Assembly (NCBI GenBank): GCA_051005875.1
Contig: JBPCIX010000072.1
Location: forward strand, 1 to 10,296
Direction: 5' to 3'
DNA length: 10,296 nucleotides
DNA from: JBPCIX01 sp051005875
GTDB taxonomy: Bacteria > Actinomycetota > CADDZG01 > JAHWKV01
Program-made: the position numbers and the translations under genes
Notes under the pieces: generated by a model
Told to the model about the DNA's origin: nothing
The model's input: the letters and a program-made list of their open reading frames with translations, nothing else
The model's database searches: none
Part shown: piece after piece, positions 5,982 to 10,296 of the stretch
Numbering within the stretch: position 1 is the stretch's first letter
Layout of the letters: every line of letters begins with the position of its first letter

Positions 5982-6728
5982 ATGGTGAAGAAAAAGAACT
6001 CTCCTAAGCCCAATGACGTCCCTCCGGAAACGGCAGATCCGAACCCTCGCCGCTGGGAAAGCATTTTGGCGTCGGCTGCCCGGCTGCAGGAGTTGGTTCC
6101 CAATTCGGTGTTGGTCGGCGGAACCGCTGCGGCCCATTACGCCGGTCACCGAGAGTCGCACGACCACGATCATGTGTTAGGCGACCTGAAGAACCGGTTC
6201 GACGAGGTCCTCGGGGTTTTGGAGCTTACGCAAGGTTGGGCAACAGAGCGCGTTAACCGGCCTGTTCTCATTCTGGGCAGCCTCGATGGCGTAGAAACCG
6301 GTATTCGACAGCTGATCAGGCAAAGACCGCTTGAGGTGGAGGAAGTTGAAATTGAGGGCCACAGGATTCGCATCCCGACTTTAGAGGAAATGGTCCGGGT
6401 AAAGGCGTGGCTAATCTTACGAAGAAATGCGACGAGGGACTATCTGGACTTTGTCGCCCTGGCGGATCGCCTTGGCAAACAAGCGGCCCAAGTGGCGTTG
6501 TCCCTGGACGATTACTACTCGGACCAAATCGGCCCGGGTGGAGCGCGGGTAGCCACTCAGTTAGTCAAACAACTGGCGGAACCTGCTCCTTACGACCTTT
6601 CCGAGGTGGATCTAAAGTCCTATCGCCGGCTGCTTGCGAGGTGGCAGGACTGGGGCAACGTCGCGAAGCAGTGCCGGGGTATTGCAACTCAGATGCTCGG
6701 GCTTGTCAACCAGAAGGGTCCCCCGTGA
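5982..6728 (+). CDS. AbiEii-like nucleotidyltransferase (putative TA toxin)
   Basis: A 248-residue protein of the nucleotidyltransferase superfamily, closest to AbiEii-type toxins. Residues 42-50 (SVLVGGTAA) form the glycine-rich motif and Asp61-x-Asp63 in ESHDHDHVLG the metal-binding pair; the motif is HDHDHV rather than the more common S-x-D-h-D. Residues 132-164 (PTLEEMVRVKAWLILRRNAT, then RDYLDFVALADRLG) match the segment linking the core to the helical C-terminal part. AbiEii enzymes transfer nucleotides to RNA or other targets and act as toxins in abortive infection; that activity is inferred here. There is no Shine-Dalgarno sequence; the gene appears to start at the 5' end of its transcript. 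Its stop overlaps the next gene's GTG by 4 bp (GTGA). The order toxin-then-regulator is reversed relative to classical abiEi-abiEii. Confidence 0.78.
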   Translation: MVKKKNSPKPNDVPPETADPNPRRWESILASAARLQELVPNSVLVGGTAAAHYAGHRESHDHDHVLGDLKNRFDEVLGVLELTQGWATERVNRPVLILGSLDGVETGIRQLIRQRPLEVEEVEIEGHRIRIPTLEEMVRVKAWLILRRNATRDYLDFVALADRLGKQAAQVALSLDDYYSDQIGPGGARVATQLVKQLAEPAPYDLSEVDLKSYRRLLARWQDWGNVAKQCRGIATQMLGLVNQKGPP

Positions 6729-7297
6729 GACTTGGGCGCCACCTGAAGGCGCCGATTCTGAATGAGCCCACTGAACTAGGCCTTGCCGGACTCGACGACT
6801 TGCTGGACCGGGGAGACCTTGATGACTGGGCGGGTCTGATTCGGGCCGTGAGCGCTGACCCTTGGGGCGCTCTTGCCGGGTCTGTCTTACTAATTTCCGG
6901 ATCCCACCCTATGTACGGCACAAGCACTCTTTGGACTACCTGGATCGAAGGACTACGGCAAGATCAACCCCAGCATCCCGCAGGGCGCGACAGATCCAGA
7001 TCAGCGCCTCAGCCGGCCGGCCTTGCAGAACTGCGCCGTTCGCGGGGCCTGCCGCAAGGCGTGATTGCCCAAAAGCTGGGCATATCGCAGTCCGATGTAT
7101 CGAAGCTCGAGCGGCGGACCGATGCCCGCCTTTCCACTCTTAGCCGCTACGTAGAAGCAACCGGCGGCAGGCTGAGGATGATGGTCAGCTACGATGATCA
7201 AGAAGAAGTCGAGGTTGTTCTCCCCAACCATGGCCAATCCAATCCCTCGGCGACCAGCCTTAATGGGTCGGCCACCAAGAGGGTCGTTGGGACATAA
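6725..7297 (+). CDS. XRE-type HTH protein with unrecognised N-terminal domain (putative antitoxin)
   Basis: A 190-residue protein translated from GTG 6725, coupled to the nucleotidyltransferase by a GTGA overlap; a frame open further upstream to 6407 lies inside that gene and is not used. Residues 98-150 are a clear XRE helix-turn-helix (AGLAELRRSRGLPQGVIAQK and LGISQSDVSKLERR). Residues 1-78 form a separate acidic, Trp-rich domain (DDLLDRGDLDDWAGLIRAV, HPMYGTSTLWTTWIEGL) that I cannot assign; a Pro/Arg-rich linker (79-97) joins the two. The tail (162-190) is polar and probably disordered. By position it is the likely antitoxin and repressor, binding the inverted repeat at 5946-5963 and perhaps using the N-terminal domain to hold the enzyme. 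Both roles are inferred. Confidence 0.82.
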   Translation: MRLGRHLKAPILNEPTELGLAGLDDLLDRGDLDDWAGLIRAVSADPWGALAGSVLLISGSHPMYGTSTLWTTWIEGLRQDQPQHPAGRDRSRSAPQPAGLAELRRSRGLPQGVIAQKLGISQSDVSKLERRTDARLSTLSRYVEATGGRLRMMVSYDDQEEVEVVLPNHGQSNPSATSLNGSATKRVVGT

Positions 7298-7408
7298 CCA
7301 CAAGTTAACGCAGTCAGAGTTTAGTAGCCAATGATAAGGATTACCGACCGACCGACCACAATCAGCAAGAACGCCTCCGGGCACTGAGCACATCCCAAAG
7401 CCGTCCGA

Positions 7409-7534
7409 CTATAGCAAGGCTAAACCTGCGGCAAACAAAGACGTCCATCCGAACCAGCCTTTACAGTCAGATCCCTTTTGGCGTACGGTCTGCGGGCTCA
7501 GCAGGGTTAGGCCCGTCCACACGCCGCACAACAT
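7409..7534 (-). CDS. Doubtful small hydrophobic ORF, possibly a membrane-protein remnant
   Basis: From ATG 7534 to TAG 7411-7409 the minus strand encodes 41 residues with two hydrophobic patches, MLCGVWTGLTLLSP and GWFGWTSLFAAGLALL. It reads like part of a small membrane protein, but there is no good ribosome-binding site, the frame is closed by TAA a few codons upstream of the ATG, and I recognise no family. It may be the end of a decayed gene or chance. Confidence 0.2.
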   Translation of the reverse strand: MLCGVWTGLTLLSPQTVRQKGSDCKGWFGWTSLFAAGLALL

Positions 7535-7578
7535 GAGAGCTTCTTCACGTCGCCTTTAAACGACCGCGAAGGTTGGGA

Positions 7579-7607
7579 TTGAAGCCGGGGGCCGAAGTCT
7601 TTATAGT
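7579..7607 (+). promoter_or_regulatory. Sigma-70-like promoter of the FAD oxidoreductase
   Basis: TTGAAG (7579-7584), a 17-nt spacer and TATAGT (7602-7607) precede the gene, giving a leader of about 35 nt that contains the strong ribosome-binding site GGGAGG (7638-7643) 5 nt before the ATG. Spacing is ideal, so transcription of this gene alone is likely. Confidence 0.55.
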
Positions 7608-7648
7608 CAGAGGCTCAGTTCGGTCCCGCGAAAAAAAGGGAGGTCATC

Positions 7649-9061
7649 ATGCCCGATTCAAACGGCTCAAAGAATCCACAGGCTGAGGCTCTGGAAGCTT
7701 TTCGATCCCAGATGAGAGGGCCGGTAATCACTCCAGGTGATGAACAATACGATGCCGCCCGGGCAATCTACAACGCCATGATCGACAAACGGCCGGCGGT
7801 CGTAGCCAAATGCGCCGATGCCGGCGACGTTATGACGGCGCTTAGTTTTGGGCGGCAGCAGGGTCTTGAGGTGGGCGTTCAGGGCGGCGGGCACAGCGGC
7901 CCCGGCTTTGGGCTTGTAGAAGGCGGACTGACCATTGATTTGTCCCCCATGCGCTGGACCAGGGTCGACCCCGAGGCCCGTACGGCCGAGGTGGGCGGCG
8001 GAACCCTGATGGGAGATTTGGATCACACCGCTCATGCTTTTGGGTTGGCCACGCCGGCGGGTATTGTTTCGACCACCGGCATCGGGGGCCTTACTTTGGG
8101 GGGAGGCCACGGCTATCTCACCCGGAAGTACGGGCTGACCATCGACAACCTGATCGAAGCCGACGTGGTTTTAGCCGACGGCAGCTTCGTGAAAGCCAGC
8201 GAGTCGGAAAACGAAGATCTTTTCTGGGCGCTTAGGGGCGGCAGTGGCAACTTTGGGGTGGTGACCGCCTTCAAGTTTCGATTGCACCCGGTGAAGAACG
8301 TGGTGGCCGGAATCACGTTCTGGCCGATCGAGCAGACGCCAGAAGTGCTCCGGTGGTACCGCGACTTCATCCCGCAAGCGCCCGAGGATCTTTACGGATT
8401 TTTTGCGGTTCTGATGGTTCCCCCGGGGCCCCCGTTTCCCGAAGAGATTCACAACAAAAACATGTGCGGGGTCGTTTGGTGTTATTTAGGAGATCCGGCT
8501 AATCAGGACGAAGTGTTTGCTCCCGCCCAACAAGTCGGCCAGCCTGCCTTTCATTTTAGTGCTCCGATGCCTTACCCGGCTCTCCAGGCAATGTTTGATG
8601 AATTAATCCCCAAAGGCCTGCAGTGGTACTGGAAAGGGGCCTTTTTCGATCAAATCACCGACGGCGCAATCGACGCGCATCTCGATTTCGGCTCGCGGCT
8701 GCCCACCCCCTTGTCCACCATGCACCTTTATCCAATCAACGGGGCCGCCGGCCAGGTAGGCCCGGCGGACACCGCCTTCAGCTACCGGGATGCGGTGTGG
8801 TCGGGGGTAATCGGCGGCATTGACCCTGATCCTGCAAACGCGCAAAAGATCAAGGAATGGGCGCAGGGCTACTGGGAAGCTTTGCAGCCGCATTCGATGG
8901 GCGGGGGCTACGTGAACTTCATTTGGGACGAAGGACCGGACCGGGTCCGGGCGACCTACCGGGATAACTACGAGCGACTGGTCGAGGTCAAGAAGAAATA
9001 CGACCCTGAAAACCTTTTCCATTCCAACCAAAACATAAAACCGGACGCCATAACTGGATAA
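7649..9061 (+). CDS. FAD-linked oxidoreductase, PCMH-type with BBE C-terminus
   Basis: A 470-residue flavoenzyme of the berberine-bridge-enzyme-like family. Residues about 46-215 form the PCMH-type FAD-binding domain: His82 in VQGGGHSGPG is the expected 8-alpha-histidyl FAD attachment site, GGGTLMGDL (116-124) and GIGGLTLGGGHGYLTRKYGL (144-163) contact the cofactor. The second (6-S-cysteinyl) attachment found in bicovalent members needs a Cys about where this protein has Thr142-Thr143-Gly144, so FAD is probably held by His only. The BBE motif (YRDNYERLVEVKKKYDPENL, about 437-456) closes the protein. Such enzymes oxidise sugars, polyphenols or alkaloids, or make peroxide; the substrate cannot be assigned. 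No signal peptide is present, so it is cytosolic. It is monocistronic and converges on the vapBC pair. Confidence 0.93.
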   Translation: MPDSNGSKNPQAEALEAFRSQMRGPVITPGDEQYDAARAIYNAMIDKRPAVVAKCADAGDVMTALSFGRQQGLEVGVQGGGHSGPGFGLVEGGLTIDLSPMRWTRVDPEARTAEVGGGTLMGDLDHTAHAFGLATPAGIVSTTGIGGLTLGGGHGYLTRKYGLTIDNLIEADVVLADGSFVKASESENEDLFWALRGGSGNFGVVTAFKFRLHPVKNVVAGITFWPIEQTPEVLRWYRDFIPQAPEDLYGFFAVLMVPPGPPFPEEIHNKNMCGVVWCYLGDPANQDEVFAPAQQVGQPAFHFSAPMPYPALQAMFDELIPKGLQWYWKGAFFDQITDGAIDAHLDFGSRLPTPLSTMHLYPINGAAGQVGPADTAFSYRDAVWSGVIGGIDPDPANAQKIKEWAQGYWEALQPHSMGGGYVNFIWDEGPDRVRATYRDNYERLVEVKKKYDPENLFHSNQNIKPDAITG

Positions 9062-9080
9062 TTGCACAGGCGGTAGGACA

Positions 9081-9101
9081 GATCGCGACCTGAGCGCGAT
9101 C
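9081..9101. terminator. Hairpin between convergent genes
   Basis: A perfect 7-bp stem, GATCGCG-ACCTGAG-CGCGATC, lies 20 bp after the oxidoreductase stop and overlaps the end of the facing vapC. No T-tract follows on either strand, so it is a possible bidirectional mRNA-end structure rather than a confirmed terminator. The right arm includes the first bases of the direct repeat. Confidence 0.35.
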
Positions 9102-9203
9102 AAGCCGGCAGGAGGGTAAGTGCTTTGCAATGCCGGGGACGAACTACGGCGAAATGGCGGCGATCCAGCGTAGCCAACTTCTTTTCTCCGAGCCTTTCAC
9201 AAA
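9098..9203. repeat. Right copy of the 107-bp direct repeat (intact vapC 3' end)
   Basis: This 106-bp stretch is the last quarter of the intact vapC, from the codon region of CERLGEKK to two bases past its TGA. It matches 3722-3828 in the same orientation, identical over the 41 bases nearest the stop and diverging inward. Here the frame is intact; the left copy has one extra G. Confidence 0.85.
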
Positions 9204-9516
9204 CCGCGACGATCGAAGCGTCGACGAATCCCAGCTGTAGGTCTGCATATTTGACTTCAATATCACCGGCACGGCGAAGGTCATTATCATCTATGTGCTC
9301 GAGGCGATAGGCGCCATCGACAACATCGGCAGCAAATTCGCTCCATGCCTTGGGTCCGGCAAGCTTGGCCATCCAATAATCGACCTCCACCAAGACCGGG
9401 TCCGCGATCACGAGGTCTTCGGTGGTCTGCTCTATTAGCTCCTTGCAGGATTCGTGGTCGGGATCGTTCGAATTCAGAAAGGCTACGATCGGCCCGGTGT
9501 CCAAGACTAGGGCCAT
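9100..9516 (-). CDS. vapC: VapC-like PIN-domain toxin (third module)
   Basis: A 138-residue PIN-domain RNase toxin. The acidic set is complete: Asp6 in LVLDTGPIVA, Glu44 in LVEVDYWMA, Asp99 in LGFVDASIVAV, with Asp118 in LATLDRRHF as the fourth residue. This subtype differs from the two PIN toxins at 4150 and 4946, but its end is the source or sister of the broken tail at 3724-3834. ATG 9516 overlaps the antitoxin stop by one base (TGATG) and has no Shine-Dalgarno sequence, so translation is probably coupled. The stop lies in a hairpin shared with the convergent oxidoreductase gene. Confidence 0.9.
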   Translation of the reverse strand: MALVLDTGPIVAFLNSNDPDHESCKELIEQTTEDLVIADPVLVEVDYWMAKLAGPKAWSEFAADVVDGAYRLEHIDDNDLRRAGDIEVKYADLQLGFVDASIVAVCERLGEKKLATLDRRHFAVVRPRHCKALTLLPA

Positions 9517-9761
9517 CAGCTGCGAAAGGGCGTTTTTGCCGGGCCTTGCGGGTCCTGGTCCATACGTTCGCTTATTCCTTGGCCTCCCGCCGCAAAAAGA
9601 GCGCCGCGGGGCCGGGTGCGCTTCCTGACCTCAGCGGCCTTATCAGAAACTGCTTCGGAGAGGACCTTGGATAAAGAGACGCCCCGCCTTTTGGCTTCCC
9701 CGCTGAGAGCGCTCAGGTCGTCGGACGCCGCTGTGACTGTAGTGCGTCTAGTAGTAGCCAT
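9516..9761 (-). CDS. vapB: RHH-type antitoxin (third vapBC module)
   Basis: An 81-residue antitoxin; the N-terminus MATTRRTTVTAASDDLSALS is a ribbon-helix-helix strand and first helix, with KRRGVSLSKVLSEAVSDKAA continuing it. The C-terminal part (about 54-81, RPRGALFAAGGQGISERMDQ and beyond) is the likely toxin-binding tail. The start at ATG 9761 is preferred over an in-frame ATG at 9857, which would add 32 residues of Arg/Gly-rich, non-family sequence and cover the promoter. No ribosome-binding site is seen; TAGAAT lies 8 nt before the ATG, consistent with a leaderless message. Confidence 0.85.
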   Translation of the reverse strand: MATTRRTTVTAASDDLSALSGEAKRRGVSLSKVLSEAVSDKAAEVRKRTRPRGALFAAGGQGISERMDQDPQGPAKTPFRS

Positions 9762-9784
9762 CGCATCTGATTCTACGACAGATG
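9762..9784 (-). promoter_or_regulatory. Leaderless -10 box within an inverted repeat, third vapBC module
   Basis: On the minus strand TAGAAT (9775-9770) is followed by 8 nt and the ATG at 9761. It sits inside a perfect 6-bp inverted repeat CATCTG (9764-9769) / CAGATG (9779-9784) with a 9-nt centre. An antitoxin bound here would cover the -10 box. No convincing -35 is visible. Confidence 0.5.
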
Positions 9785-9901
9785 TAAGATCGCCCGGGTT
9801 CGCGTGGTCGGACCTCCCCCTCCGCCATTTCGCCCAACCCTTCGGATGGCTATTCATGCCCGCGGATATATTGTGAGCGCAATCGATCAGGAGGAGCGGT
9901 C

Positions 9902-10296
9902 ATGAATCCGAACAAAGAACTGTGGGAGAAGGGCGACTTCACCGAGATCGCCGCGTTGATGCGTGATTCGGGGGAAGCAGTTGTTCAGTCTCTCGAGATC
10001 ACTCCGCCGATGCGGGTCCTGGACCTTGGGTGCGGAGATGGCACGACGGCCGTCCCTCTTGCTCAACTGGGGGCTGAAGTCGTTGGGATCGACATCGCCC
10101 GAAACCTGGTTGAAGCCGGAAACAAACGTGCTGCGGAAATGGGCCTTACGAGTAAGTTGACATTCCAAGAGGGAGATGCGAGCGACTTGCAAGGGGTCGG
10201 CGACGATTCGTTCGACCTAACGCTCTCGGTATTCGGCGCCATGTTTGCTCCGAAACCCTTTGACGTCGCCAAGGAGATGGTCCGGGTCACCAAACC
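9902..10296 (+). CDS. Class I SAM-dependent methyltransferase (5' part, cut by the window end)
   Basis: The first 131 codons of a methyltransferase that runs off the window. The SAM-binding motif I is RVLDLGCGDGTTAVPLAQLG (residues 38-57), followed by the acidic loop VVGIDIARNL (60-69), with the conserved Asp92 in EGDASDL and a post-motif FDLTLSVFGAMFAPKP (about 104-119). This is the Methyltransf_11/25 type; the target (small molecule, lipid or other) is not shown. ATG 9902 has AGGAGG 7 nt upstream, an excellent ribosome-binding site. A TATATT (9867-9872) could be the -10 box, without a clear -35. It is divergent from the neighbouring vapBC. Confidence 0.92.
   Translation, partial: MNPNKELWEKGDFTEIAALMRDSGEAVVQSLEITPPMRVLDLGCGDGTTAVPLAQLGAEVVGIDIARNLVEAGNKRAAEMGLTSKLTFQEGDASDLQGVGDDSFDLTLSVFGAMFAPKPFDVAKEMVRVTK

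Larger units (their letters stand above)
7298..7648. other. Intergenic region between the XRE gene and the oxidoreductase
   Basis: It contains a weak small minus-strand frame (7409-7534), a short ACCG repeat (7343-7357), and the promoter and ribosome-binding site of the oxidoreductase near its right end. I see no terminator with a T-tract after the XRE stop, and no RNA gene. Confidence 0.5.

Noticed and set aside
7343..7357. Short ACCG tandem repeat (three full units).
   Set aside because: Too short to be a meaningful repeat array; no linked structure or function visible.
7001..7393. A 130-residue minus-strand frame opposite the XRE gene.
   Set aside because: It mirrors the HTH coding region, has no recognisable domain, and the plus-strand HTH is unambiguous.
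8603..9130. A 175-residue minus-strand frame opposite the end of the oxidoreductase.
   Set aside because: It is the antisense of the conserved BBE region and lacks any domain of its own.
9762..9857. Longer antitoxin starting at ATG 9857.
   Set aside because: It would add non-family sequence and run through the -10 box and inverted repeat just before the ATG at 9761.
9871..9882. TTGTGAGCGCAA upstream of the methyltransferase resembles half of an ideal lac operator.
   Set aside because: Only one half-site is present, no LacI-family gene is in view, and an 11-base match is easily due to chance.

Overview
The window looks like a piece of a GC-rich bacterial chromosome, most probably from an Actinomycetota or another deep-branching Gram-positive-type lineage. 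I infer this from the GC-rich codon use, frequent TTG/GTG starts, a Ser/Pro/Ala-rich cupredoxin lipoprotein, a long-tailed NhaA, and promoters whose -10 box sits 7-8 nt before the start codon, as in leaderless transcripts. The assignment to a phylum is an inference only.

Layout. Bases 1-2846 hold two minus-strand envelope genes: a lipoprotein with two type-1 copper (cupredoxin) domains, and an NhaA Na+/H+ antiporter. Bases 2847-3223 hold no intact gene, only a possible scrap of an AbiEii-type toxin. Bases 3224-3667 encode a PhnB-like VOC protein. Bases 3722-4150 are a patchwork of dead gene ends, all minus strand: the tail of a vapC, the C-terminal half of a second VOC protein and the central part of a HepT/DUF86 protein, joined in different frames. 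Next come two tandem minus-strand toxin-antitoxin (TA) modules, vapBC (4150-4814) and phd/PIN (4946-5580), then a small CPVC thioredoxin-like gene (5599-5874). Divergent from that gene, on the plus strand, is a two-gene module (5982-7297): an AbiEii-like nucleotidyltransferase followed with a 4-bp overlap by a protein with a C-terminal XRE helix-turn-helix. After a 350-bp intergenic region with one weak small ORF comes a monocistronic FAD-linked oxidoreductase of the BBE type (7649-9061). It converges on another vapBC pair (9100-9761). The window ends inside a plus-strand SAM-dependent methyltransferase (9902 onward).

How it fits together. The centre is an accessory TA-rich block: four apparently intact TA or TA-like modules and about three remnants within roughly 6.7 kb. 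The tail of the vapC at 9100 is repeated at 3722 (about 107 bp, first 41 bp identical, same orientation). The block from the HepT remnant to the oxidoreductase is therefore bracketed by direct repeats, which could reflect recombination between vapC paralogues or, less likely without a visible integrase, insertion at a vapC 3' end. Each TA promoter carries its own candidate operator over or beside the -10 box, fitting autoregulation by the antitoxin or HTH protein. The envelope genes, VOC protein, thioredoxin-like protein and oxidoreductase are probably metabolic or stress cargo with no visible common pathway. I see no transposase, integrase, CRISPR array, rRNA or tRNA. The best candidate for a less-described system is the nucleotidyltransferase/XRE module with its unrecognised N-terminal domain and compact leaderless promoter.
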